Positions 1 to 5,858 of a DNA stretch of 8,420 bases are shown here, piece by piece (the stretch's first letter is position 1; each line of letters begins with the position of its first letter). The stretch is from Candidatus Pullichristensenella stercoripullorum (GTDB taxonomy: Bacteria; Bacillota; Clostridia; Christensenellales; Aristaeellaceae). Where the stretch lies: positions 1 to 8,420 of the forward strand of contig DVGE01000109.1 of the NCBI GenBank assembly GCA_018712885.1, given 5' to 3'. Below the pieces are notes generated by a model, which did no database searches, was not told where the DNA came from, and saw nothing but the letters and a program-made list of their open reading frames with translations. Made by a program: the position numbers and the translations under genes.

Positions 1-470
1 TAATCGAATTTGGTCACATCGATGGGTTCCAGAAGCAGGCCGAGGTCAACCAGCCCCTTATCCAGGCGGTCTTTGATGCTGTCCACATTTTCGTTGTAGA
101 GCGTGAACTGCACCGCGGGGTATTTTTCGGAAAACGCTTTGATGAGTTTGGCCAGCGTCTGGGCGCCTGCCACCTCGGAAGCGCCGATGACGACCATGCC
201 GCTGATGTCGCTTTGCCGCTCGACAAAGGATTTTTCCAGCCGGTCTGCCAGATCGACGATCTCCTGCGCCCGCTGGCGAAAAAAGATACCATCGTCGGTC
301 AGCGTCAGGCCGTTTTTGCCCCGCAGCATCAGCGTCACGCCCAATTCCCGCTCCAGATCCATCATCTGGCGGCTGAGCGTTGGCTGCGTCACATGTAGCA
401 TATCCGCGGCCCGGGTCATATTTTCTTCCTGCGCGGCGGCAAGGAAATAGCGCAGCGTGCGAAGCTCCAT
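1..470 (-). CDS. LysR-type transcriptional regulator, N-terminal part (runs off left edge)
   Basis: The first 156 residues are present; the C-terminal half lies outside the window. Residues 1-60 form the LysR winged helix-turn-helix: the start MELRTLRYFLAAA, the helix-turn-helix core with AADMLHVTQPTLSRQM (residues 21-36), then LERELGVTLMLR and GLTLTDDG. The linker helix follows to about residue 88, and from about residue 91 (GMVVIGASE) the periplasmic-binding-protein-like effector domain begins, with the usual sequence VDLGLLLEP at 141-149. The family binds DNA as a tetramer and responds to a small co-inducer; its target cannot be told from here. The start ATG at 470 is supported by a GGGAG ribosome site (481-485) and by a promoter just upstream. 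The likely target genes lie to the left, outside the window. Confidence 0.93.
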   Translation of the reverse strand, partial: MELRTLRYFLAAAQEENMTRAADMLHVTQPTLSRQMMDLERELGVTLMLRGKNGLTLTDDGIFFRQRAQEIVDLADRLEKSFVERQSDISGMVVIGASEVAGAQTLAKLIKAFSEKYPAVQFTLYNENVDSIKDRLDKGLVDLGLLLEPIDVTKFD

Positions 471-495
471 CCTAGTCACTCTCCCGTCCTGCATC

Positions 496-524
496 ATCAT
501 AGCATATCCGGCCGCCGCTTTCAA
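496..524 (-). promoter_or_regulatory. Sigma-A type promoter of the LysR gene
   Basis: On the minus strand a TTGAAA -35 box (524-519) is followed by a 17-bp spacer and a TATGAT -10 box (501-496). The predicted start point lies near 489, giving a leader of about 20 nt before the ATG at 470, which contains the GGGAG ribosome site. Seen directly; promoter activity is inferred. Confidence 0.7.
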
Positions 525-621
525 CGCCTTGCCGTTTCTATCCGTGGTATAAACACTTCAGCGGGAGTCAAACAACGGTCGGATGGCCGACGCGCGCCGC
601 AGCGCCGGAACGCCGCACAAC

Positions 622-657
622 AAACGCGCCATCCGCGAACAGACGGATGGCGCGTTT
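622..657 (-). terminator. Intrinsic terminator after the PepSY gene
   Basis: A perfect 14-bp inverted repeat (622-635 and 644-657) with an 8-nt loop, located 15 bases after the PepSY stop codon. Read on the minus strand, the stem ends in GCGTTT and is followed by GTTGTG, a short and imperfect U-rich tail. A second, smaller hairpin (GTCGG/CCGAC, 578-591) follows on the same transcript and may help. It closes the regulator-kinase-PepSY transcript before the LysR promoter. Confidence 0.78.
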
Positions 658-671
658 CCTTTCACCGCTCC

Positions 672-1304
672 CTAATCCCTTTCCCACTCCAGCAGTCTCC
701 CCGTGCGGGCGTCCAGCTCGAATTCGTATTCCTGCCCGTCCAGCCAGGCGTCGCCCTCGTAGAGCAGCATGCCGTCGTCCTCGTCCATCTCCATGCCGTC
801 CAGCTGCGCGCCGGGGCGCAGGAGCGAGAGCGTCTGACTGGCGCCGGCAAAGGTCAGCTGGCCGTTTATCAGGAACTGCCCGAAGGTGAGCGAGCCGGCG
901 GCGAGATGGCCCGCGGGGTCGAATATCCCCCAGCCGGCGGCGGCCTCGCCGACAAACCACAATTTCGCCGCGCCGCTTCCCTCCTCCGCGCGCACCACCA
1001 GCGCGGTAGCGTCGATGGCTTTGAGCGCCGCCTCCGCCTCGGCGCGGCTCATGAGCGCGCTTTCCGCGCTTTCGGCTTCGCTGCGCAAAGAGAGCGCCTG
1101 TCCCGCCGCGTCCAGTTGCAGCGTCCAGTGGCCGCCGCCCGATGCGTAGGTGTGCGTCTGTCCGGCCGCCGTCTCTTGCGTGGCTGCGAGGGCCGCGTCC
1201 GCGGACAGCCACGCAAGAAAGGCGTCCTCCACCCAAGCGGCGCGCGCCGCGAGGGGGGCGAATATCGTCATCAGGCATAGCGTCAGGGCAAGTATCCTTC
1301 GCAT
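672..1304 (-). CDS. Secreted PepSY-like protein, last gene of the two-component operon
   Basis: 210 residues. Residues 1-22 are a signal peptide (MRRILALTLCLMTIFAPLAARA), ending in an A-x-A type site before AWVED, so export is likely. The middle (about 50-165) is Ala/Gly-rich and not recognised. The C-terminal 45 residues resemble the end of a PepSY domain: MDEDDG, then LYEGDAWLDGQEYEFELDA and TGRLLEWERD, i.e. two beta strands ending in the typical EYEFELDA-TG-LL-W-RD pattern. PepSY domains are found in exported or membrane proteins, often beside two-component systems, and are thought to modulate proteases or sensor kinases outside the membrane. The gene starts 37 nt after the kinase stop, with a GGAGAGGAG ribosome site before the ATG, so it is almost surely cotranscribed. 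A role as an accessory to the adjacent kinase is inference. The family call rests on the C-terminal motif only. Confidence 0.8.
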   Translation of the reverse strand: MRRILALTLCLMTIFAPLAARAAWVEDAFLAWLSADAALAATQETAAGQTHTYASGGGHWTLQLDAAGQALSLRSEAESAESALMSRAEAEAALKAIDATALVVRAEEGSGAAKLWFVGEAAAGWGIFDPAGHLAAGSLTFGQFLINGQLTFAGASQTLSLLRPGAQLDGMEMDEDDGMLLYEGDAWLDGQEYEFELDARTGRLLEWERD

Positions 1305-1341
1305 GTCGTTCTCCTCTCCCGGGCGCGCCCGGCGTCGTTTG

Positions 1342-2697
1342 TCAGGCTTCCTGTTCCTCCCGCGCCCGCGGCAGGACGATGATAAAGCGGCTGCCCACGC
1401 CCGGCGCGCTCTCGGCCTCGACGCTGCCGCCGTGCAGTTTGGCGATCAATTGCACCAGCGAAAGCCCCAGCCCCGCGCCGCCGGCGTTGCGCGAGCGGTC
1501 GCCCTGATAGAAGCGCTCGAAGATGTGGGGAAGAGCGTCCGGTTCGATGCCGGGGCCGTCGTCCTCCACGATGAGGCGGGCCGTTTCGCCCTCCGCGTGC
1601 GCGGCGATGCGTATATGCCCGCCCTCGCGCCCGTATTTGACGGCGTTCTCCGCCAGGTTGAGCAGCGCCTGCGTGAGCATGGTCTGGTCGCACATCGCCC
1701 ACACGGGGCCGTTCGCGGCGCACTCCACCGTCATGCCCCGCGCCGCCGCGCTTTCCTCCACCTGCATGGCGGCCACTTCGGCGATGTCGGCAAGGTCGAT
1801 GCGCTCCATCTCCAGCCGCGTCTGCCCCGCGTCCATGCGCGTCAGCGCCAGCAGCCGGCCGATGAGCGTGGACATCTGCCCCGCGCGCAGGCGTATGTCG
1901 CGCAGCGCTTCTTCCTTGTCCTCCCCGGTGGCGATGTCGGAGAGGGCGAAGTCCGCCTGCGCGAGGATGGCGGCCACGGGCGTGCGCAATTCGTGCGAGG
2001 CGTCCGAGGTAAAGCGCCGCTCGCGCTCAAAGGAGTGCTCGAGGCGGTCGAGCATGTCGTCGAACACTTTGGCGATTCGGTAGAGTTCGTCGCGCGCCCC
2101 CTGCAGCCCGATACGCTTTTGCAGGTCTTTTCCGTCGATGATGCTTTCCGCCGTGCGTGCGATGCGCGTGACCGGGCGGAAGGCGCGCCGGGCGATGAAG
2201 TACCCGCCCACGCCGGCGACCACCACCAGCGCCGGAAGCAGCGCCAGCAGCAGGGTGGCGCTCATGTCGTTCAAATTGGCGGCGGCGTCGGCGGAGATGT
2301 AGCAGCGCAGCCAGATATCCTCCGCGTCGGGGAAGGACATGCGCGTGTCCAGCACATACCAGCGCTCGCCGGAGCGCTCCGCGGCCGGGCGGATGACATT
2401 TTCCTCAAAGGGCAGGTCAAAGCGCCACTTGCCGTAGATGAGGTCGCCCGATCGCGTGTAGAGCGAAACGCGCACGCTGGGCAGGTCGTCCAGATTGCGG
2501 TCGATCTCCAATTCGCCGTCCTCCATGCGCACGTCGTTGAGCGCCAGCTGCGTCGTGCCGACGAGCGCTTCCTCATAGTAGTTGTCCATCATCCGCTGGG
2601 CGCTCCAGAACAGCGCGCCCGCGGCCAGCAGGGCGATGAGCGCCACTAAAAGCGTGTACCAGAAGGTGACGCGCGCCTTGATCGACAGCCGCTTCAC
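1342..2697 (-). CDS. Membrane sensor histidine kinase (OmpR-partner type, with HAMP domain)
   Basis: 451 residues with the full layout of a class I sensor kinase. Transmembrane helix 1 spans about 10-33, an extracytoplasmic sensor region of about 110 residues spans 34-146 (no known fold recognised), helix 2 spans about 147-169, and HAMP about 170-222. The dimerisation/phosphoacceptor box SHELRTP carries His235. The ATPase domain has the N box NLAENAVKYG (347-356), the G1 box DDGPGI (379-384), the F box HIFERFYQGDRSR (391-403) and the G2 box GAGLGL (407-412). All catalytic motifs are intact. The start is GTG, preceded by GGGAGGA, and its first four bases overlap the stop of the response regulator (GTGA), which indicates translational coupling. 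It should autophosphorylate and pass phosphate to Asp51 of that regulator. The signal is unknown; the neighbouring exported proteins are candidate partners. Confidence 0.97.
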   Translation of the reverse strand: MKRLSIKARVTFWYTLLVALIALLAAGALFWSAQRMMDNYYEEALVGTTQLALNDVRMEDGELEIDRNLDDLPSVRVSLYTRSGDLIYGKWRFDLPFEENVIRPAAERSGERWYVLDTRMSFPDAEDIWLRCYISADAAANLNDMSATLLLALLPALVVVAGVGGYFIARRAFRPVTRIARTAESIIDGKDLQKRIGLQGARDELYRIAKVFDDMLDRLEHSFERERRFTSDASHELRTPVAAILAQADFALSDIATGEDKEEALRDIRLRAGQMSTLIGRLLALTRMDAGQTRLEMERIDLADIAEVAAMQVEESAAARGMTVECAANGPVWAMCDQTMLTQALLNLAENAVKYGREGGHIRIAAHAEGETARLIVEDDGPGIEPDALPHIFERFYQGDRSRNAGGAGLGLSLVQLIAKLHGGSVEAESAPGVGSRFIIVLPRAREEQEA

Positions 2698-3368
2698 GCT
2701 TCCTCCCGCAGGACATAGCCCGCGCCGCGCACCGTGTGGATGAGCTTGGTCGAAAAGCCCTCGTCGATCTTCTTGCGCAGATAGCGTATGTAGACGTCCA
2801 CCATGTTGGAAGCGCCCTCGTAGTCATAGCTGAAGATGTTCTGCTCGATGCGCTCGCGGGAGAGCACCGCGCCCTGATTGCGCATCAGGTACTCCAAGAG
2901 CGCGTATTCGCGCCCGGTGAGGGGGATGGGCTTGCCGCCGCGGGTAACTTTCTGCGCCGATGTGTCCATGGAAAGGTCGCCAAGCGTCAGAACGGCGCTG
3001 CCCTCGCTCCTGCCGCGCCGGGAGAGGGCGCGCACGCGGGCCATGACCTCGTCCAGCGCGAAGGGCTTGACGAGGTAATCGTCGCCGCCGGCGTCCAGCC
3101 CCTCCACGCGGTCGGCCACGGCGTCGCGGGCGGTGAGGAAGAGCACGGGCGTGCGCACTCCCGCTTCGCGCGCGCGGCGCACGGCGCTGAGACCGTCCTC
3201 CACGGGCATCATGATGTCCATGATGGCCACGTCGTAGTCCGTCAGCCGCAGAAGGTCGTAGGCCGCGCCGCCGTCGTGGCAGACGTCCACGCTGTAATGC
3301 GCGGCCTCCAGCCGCCGCTTGAGTACAGAGGCGATGCTCCTGTCGTCCTCAGCCACCAGTATGCGCAA
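2694..3368 (-). CDS. OmpR/PhoB-family response regulator
   Basis: 224 residues from the TTG start chosen here. The receiver domain (1-115) has the acidic pair D8-D9, phosphoacceptor D51 (MDIMMP), T79 (LFLTARD) and K101 (LVKPF). The winged-helix DNA-binding domain (about 127-222) shows LTGREYALLEYL, LSRERIEQNIF, VDVYIRYLRKKID and HTVRGAGYVL. The TTG start gives the family-typical beginning LRILVAEDD and has GGAGGGAG (3381-3374) five bases upstream. An in-frame ATG at 3395 would add nine residues unlike the family, and it lies inside a strong hairpin, so it is less likely. The gene is followed by the kinase with a four-base overlap. It lies 75 nt after the tandem-repeat secreted protein with no clear promoter between them. 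It probably activates its own operon and perhaps the neighbouring envelope genes. Confidence 0.96.
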   Translation of the reverse strand: MRILVAEDDRSIASVLKRRLEAAHYSVDVCHDGGAAYDLLRLTDYDVAIMDIMMPVEDGLSAVRRAREAGVRTPVLFLTARDAVADRVEGLDAGGDDYLVKPFALDEVMARVRALSRRGRSEGSAVLTLGDLSMDTSAQKVTRGGKPIPLTGREYALLEYLMRNQGAVLSRERIEQNIFSYDYEGASNMVDVYIRYLRKKIDEGFSTKLIHTVRGAGYVLREEA

Positions 3369-3387
3369 TTTTGCTCCCTCCATCAAA

Positions 3388-3425
3388 CGGGGCATGCCCC
3401 TCCCGCCATGGGAGGGGCTTCCCCG
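3388..3425 (-). promoter_or_regulatory. Large intercistronic hairpin before the response regulator
   Basis: A perfect 9-bp stem (3396-3404 with 3410-3418, loop 3405-3409) is extended, after a small internal loop, by an outer 5-bp stem CGGGG/CCCCG (3388-3392 with 3421-3425), 14 bp in total and almost all G-C. On the minus-strand transcript it begins 18 nt after the stop of the repeat protein, is followed by TTTGATGG, and ends 6 nt before the GGAGGGAG of the response regulator. It could be a leaky terminator/attenuator or an mRNA-end stabiliser that sets the ratio between the secreted protein and the two-component system. The structure is seen; the function is inferred. Confidence 0.65.
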
Positions 3426-3443
3426 AGGTCATTCGTGGAAAAA

Positions 3444-4106
3444 TCAGTCGTCGTAGGCGGTGAAGGTGAGGCTGGCGGTGCCAAAGGCCGTGTCCTGCGC
3501 GGCGCGCACGCCGGTGACGGTGACCATGTACTCGCTGCCGATGTTCAGCGACGATTCCAGACGGGCCTCGATGCTGTCCTCATCCCACTCGTAGATGGTG
3601 GCGTTGATGGGCGTGCCGTCGGCGGCGATCACCTGCACGGTGGGGTTCTCATACTGCACCAGCGCGGTGAACTCGATGTCGATCTCGCGGTCGTCGCGGT
3701 CGTACTCGACCTTCTTGATCACCGCCGCGCCCTCGGGCGGCACGGTGAAGCTGCCAGAAACGGAGGTGTAGCTGCCGTTGCGCCCCACGCGCACGCCGGA
3801 GATGGTGAAGTTATAGGCGGCGTCGGCGGCGAAGTCCGTGATCTGGAAGGCGAGGTCGTCGTCGTCGAGCTGGACGATGGCGGCGGTGACGGGCGCGCCG
3901 GAGGCGTCGGTCACGGAGACGGTCGGGTTCTCATAGTTGACGTCCTGCAAAAAGTCCACTTCCACAAAGCCGAATCCTTCATAAGTAACGTACTGTATGG
4001 TGGGCACGATGCCGCCATTCGCGGCGGTGAAGGCGTTCTGGGCCAGGGCGGGGACGGCGGCGAGCACGAGGGCCGCGAGCAGCAGGGTGACGATGATCTT
4101 CTTCAT
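3444..4106 (-). CDS. Secreted protein of two tandem Ig-like/Fn3-like repeats, function unknown
   Basis: 220 residues. Residues 1-22 are a signal peptide (MKKIIVTLLLAALVLAAVPALA) with an ALA cleavage site. The rest is two copies of one beta-rich unit of about 90 residues, at roughly 33-122 and 128-217, offset by 94-95 residues. Both contain YENPTV-V, then A-G-P--A-I, an acidic patch (LDDDD in copy 1, WDEDS in copy 2), a Y-x3-I/V-x-GVR strand and a final FT strand. The pattern of alternating hydrophobic residues suggests a small Ig-like or fibronectin-III-like sandwich; I do not recognise a named family. The protein is acidic and lacks an LPXTG anchor or C-terminal membrane helix, so it is probably released or held by other contacts. 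The start has AAAGGAG ten bases upstream and a TATAAT box near 4136. It precedes the response regulator, which suggests an envelope or extracellular partner of that system. Confidence 0.85.
   Translation of the reverse strand: MKKIIVTLLLAALVLAAVPALAQNAFTAANGGIVPTIQYVTYEGFGFVEVDFLQDVNYENPTVSVTDASGAPVTAAIVQLDDDDLAFQITDFAADAAYNFTISGVRVGRNGSYTSVSGSFTVPPEGAAVIKKVEYDRDDREIDIEFTALVQYENPTVQVIAADGTPINATIYEWDEDSIEARLESSLNIGSEYMVTVTGVRAAQDTAFGTASLTFTAYDD
3456..4010 (-). repeat. Two tandem protein-level repeats within the secreted gene
   Basis: Copy 1 is encoded by about 4010-3741 and copy 2 by about 3725-3456. The anchor motifs NYENPTV (residues 57-63) and QYENPTV (151-157), and SGVR (103-106) and TGVR (198-201), match across the copies. 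The remaining sequence has diverged well, so this is an old duplication rather than a recent DNA repeat. Confidence 0.75.
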
Positions 4107-4133
4107 TTTTGTTTCGCTCCTTTCGATGTACCC

Positions 4134-4168
4134 ATTATACGCCGCGAAGATGAAAGAAAAATGAGAAG
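4134..4168 (-). promoter_or_regulatory. Promoter of the secreted repeat protein, with 11-bp-spaced repeats at the -35 region
   Basis: A perfect TATAAT -10 box lies at 4139-4134 (minus strand), 28 bp from the start codon. No good -35 hexamer is visible at 16-18 bp; the region is T-rich (ATTTTT or TTTTTC). Overlapping the -35 position are two similar elements on the minus strand, TTCTCAT and TTTCAT, which end 11 bp apart (plus-strand ATGAGAA from 4161 and ATGAAAG from 4150). A weak -35 covered by direct repeats one helical turn apart is a layout used by OmpR-family activators. Regulation by the adjacent response regulator is a guess. Confidence 0.6.
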
Positions 4169-4189
4169 ATCGCAGATTTCTCCATTTCT

Positions 4190-4208
4190 GGCAAAAAAGT
4201 TTTTTGCC
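4190..4208 (-). terminator. A/T-stem palindrome just after the VanZ-RDD gene, possible weak terminator
   Basis: GGCAAAAAA (4190-4198) and TTTTTTGCC (4200-4208) are perfect inverted arms around a single base, four nt after the VanZ-RDD stop. The T-run lies within the stem rather than after it, so it is not a classical terminator; it could act in either direction. It lies upstream of the separate promoter of the next gene, which fits a transcript boundary. Confidence 0.4.
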
Positions 4209-4211
4209 GCC

Positions 4212-5357
4212 TCAAATGTCCTGCGCGCGGCGCAGCGTGCTTTCGTTGCGCGTGCGGCTGAGGCGCTCGTGCGGCAGGCGCGAGGCGCGGGTGATCAGGT
4301 TGATAAAGCAGGTGAATACGAAAATGGCGAACACGCCCAGACAGAGGATGGCCGCCGCGCCCAGGGCAAAAAAGCGCCAGCCCGTGGCGTCGATCATGCC
4401 GTTCCAGGCACGAAAGCCCGCCCAGGGCGCGGCCAGCAAAATGAGGTAGAGCGAGATGCAGCGCACGGCCACCTGCCAGAGCTTCGGCCTGCCCCCGTCC
4501 TCGCGCGCCAGCCGCACGCGGCAGAGCGCCTTGCCCAGCGTGCGCCCGCCGGTCAGGTACTGGATGAAGATGAAGTAGACAAGCACGCTGGCGATGTAGA
4601 TAAAGAGGATGCGCCTGCCGCTGCGCGCGCCCAGCGCGGCTGAGACAGGCACGGCCACGAGCGCGCACAGCGCCCAGTCCACTCCCGCCGCCACCGCCGC
4701 GCGGAAGATGGAAACGCGCTCGCCCTTGCGGTAGGCCACGCGGTCGAGCCTTTCCTGCGAGGGGAGGATTTTCATCGGCAGCGGGGCGACGAGATAGCCC
4801 AACGCCGCCCCCAGCGTGTTGGCGATGAGGTCGTCCACGTCGAAGAGCCGGTAGGGGCGCGGGTAGATGAACAAAAGCCCTGTAAGCTGCAAAAGCTCGA
4901 TGGAAAGGCTGACCAGAAACCCCCAGCGCACCGTCCCGAAAAAGCTCTGCCGGAAGTAGTAGCGCAGGTAGATGCCCAGGGGGAAGAGCATGGCGACGTT
5001 GGCGGCGAGGTGGAAAAAGCTGTCCGTGGTAAGCACCCGCAGCCACGTCTGCGGGTCGTTGGCCTTGAACCCGCCCGCCCGAAGGGCGCTTTTCAGCCCG
5101 GCGAAGGGCTCAAGCTGCGCCCACGGCTTCGTCTCCCGCGCCACCTCCTCGATGCTCGGCAGGGGCAGGATGGCGAGGAAGTAGACGCACATCAGATAAA
5201 AGATGAACGAATAGACCACCAGGGCGCGGAAAAACAGCACCGCCCCGTAGCGGTGGTAGCTGGAAAGCACATAGGGGATGGTAAACAGCAGCGCCACGAA
5301 GGGAAACACCCACATGGCGGTGGAGATGGGGCCGATGTACCCCGCGAGTTGGGACAT
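4212..5357 (-). CDS. VanZ-like / RDD-domain fusion membrane protein
   Basis: 381 residues, integral membrane. The N-terminal half (about 15-193) is VanZ-like: several membrane helices, FFHLAANVAMLFPLGIYLR (114-132), SLSIELLQL (150-158) and the signature RLFDVDDLIANTLGAALGY (170-188). The C-terminal part (about 215-370) is an RDD domain: a helix with D227 in RAAVAAGVDWAL, YLTGGRTLGKALCRVRL (267-283) and a further membrane pair. VanZ proteins are linked in some enterococci to low-level teicoplanin resistance; RDD proteins have been proposed to affect ion or osmotic balance. The joint function is not known. The start ATG has GGAGG six bases upstream and a promoter with an extended -10 box. It is first in the minus-strand envelope block but probably forms its own transcript. 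Family assignment is firm; function is not. Confidence 0.93.
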   Translation of the reverse strand: MSQLAGYIGPISTAMWVFPFVALLFTIPYVLSSYHRYGAVLFFRALVVYSFIFYLMCVYFLAILPLPSIEEVARETKPWAQLEPFAGLKSALRAGGFKANDPQTWLRVLTTDSFFHLAANVAMLFPLGIYLRYYFRQSFFGTVRWGFLVSLSIELLQLTGLLFIYPRPYRLFDVDDLIANTLGAALGYLVAPLPMKILPSQERLDRVAYRKGERVSIFRAAVAAGVDWALCALVAVPVSAALGARSGRRILFIYIASVLVYFIFIQYLTGGRTLGKALCRVRLAREDGGRPKLWQVAVRCISLYLILLAAPWAGFRAWNGMIDATGWRFFALGAAAILCLGVFAIFVFTCFINLITRASRLPHERLSRTRNESTLRRAQDI

Positions 5358-5389
5358 GTCCTGCCTCCGTCAAGCGTTTCTTCTTTAAT

Positions 5390-5419
5390 ATTATAGCATG
5401 CCCCGCAGCGCGGGGGCAA
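5390..5419 (-). promoter_or_regulatory. Promoter of the VanZ-RDD gene (extended -10)
   Basis: On the minus strand TTGCCC (5419-5414), an 18-bp spacer, then TATAAT (5395-5390) preceded by TGC, i.e. an extended -10 TGnTATAAT. The spacer contains a CCCCGC/GCGGGG inverted repeat (5401-5406 with 5410-5415), which may be an operator or the weak 3' hairpin of the upstream DUF5655 transcript. The ribosome site and start lie about 35 bp downstream. Confidence 0.7.
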
Positions 5420-5429
5420 GCCGCGCGCG

Positions 5430-5450
5430 GCGCTTCTAACGCGCTTCTAA
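5430..5450 (-). promoter_or_regulatory. Two perfect 10-bp direct repeats, 11-bp period, upstream of the VanZ-RDD -35
   Basis: TTAGAAGCGC occurs twice on the minus strand (5450-5441 and 5439-5430), with one base between copies, ending 10 bp before the -35 box. Identical boxes one helical turn apart on the same face, placed here, are typical of binding sites for OmpR-family response regulators acting as activators. The only OmpR-family regulator in the window is encoded 2 kb downstream. Repeats are seen; the binding protein is inferred. Confidence 0.5.
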
Positions 5451-5483
5451 TCGCGCGGGCGCGGCTCTGCCGCAAACGCCCCT

Positions 5484-5858
5484 TTATTTGACCATGGCGA
5501 AGCGATAGGCCTCGTCGATGAGCGCCATCAGTTCGCCGTCCAGTTCTGCGGCGTTTGCCACCACCGCGTGGTGCGTCCAGCGCCCCGGGTATGCCTCCAC
5601 GCTCTGCCACACGCGCGGCGAATCGCTCCGATGGGAAAGCCCGAAGGACACCAGCAGATAGCTCTCCGGCGCGCCGCGCAGCCGCCGCCACGGCGGCGAT
5701 GCCATGGCGAATACATGACGGTTGCGGAAGGACACCTGCGTTTTCGCCGCCTTCAGCGTCATCTTCGGGTAGGCCGCAAACAGTTTTTCCCGCAGGGCGA
5801 GATACAGGGGCAGCGCATCCGGCCATTTGTCAAAGAGCATGATCTCGTCTGTGGTCAT
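5484..5858 (-). CDS. Small DUF5655-like protein
   Basis: 124 residues, soluble, no signal peptide or membrane helix. Features are a helical start with LYLALREKLFAAYP (18-31), a basic strand region KTQVSFRNRHVFAMASPP (39-56), YLLVSFGL (67-74), an SPRVWQSVEAYPGRWTHHAVV stretch (80-100) and a final helix LDGELMALIDEAYRFA (106-121). This order resembles DUF5655, a domain found alone or attached to other proteins and loosely similar to the YjbR/MmcQ fold; its biochemical role is unknown. The start ATG overlaps the stop of the MerR gene in ATGA, so translation is coupled and the two proteins are probably made together. It may be a target-side or accessory protein of the MerR regulator, but nothing in the sequence proves this. 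Confidence 0.72.
   Translation of the reverse strand: MTTDEIMLFDKWPDALPLYLALREKLFAAYPKMTLKAAKTQVSFRNRHVFAMASPPWRRLRGAPESYLLVSFGLSHRSDSPRVWQSVEAYPGRWTHHAVVANAAELDGELMALIDEAYRFAMVK

Noticed and set aside
568..1278. 236-codon minus-strand frame overlapping the PepSY gene
   Set aside because: Arg/Gly-rich out-of-frame reading of the PepSY gene; it also runs through the terminator hairpin at 622-657.
1150..2649. 499-codon open frame on the plus strand
   Set aside because: Antisense to the intact sensor kinase; Arg/His/Ala-rich shadow of a GC-rich gene with no motif or ribosome site.
2736..4643. Long open frame of 635 codons on the plus strand
   Set aside because: It runs antisense across the response regulator, the secreted protein and part of VanZ-RDD, all with clear family motifs. 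Its protein is low-complexity (rich in Gly, Ala, His, Val, Asp), as expected from the opposite strand of GC-rich genes, and shows no domain.
5399..5417. CCCCGC/GCGGGG hairpin as a terminator of the MerR-DUF5655 transcript
   Set aside because: No U-run follows and it lies in the spacer of the VanZ-RDD promoter; kept only as a possible operator or weak 3' hairpin.
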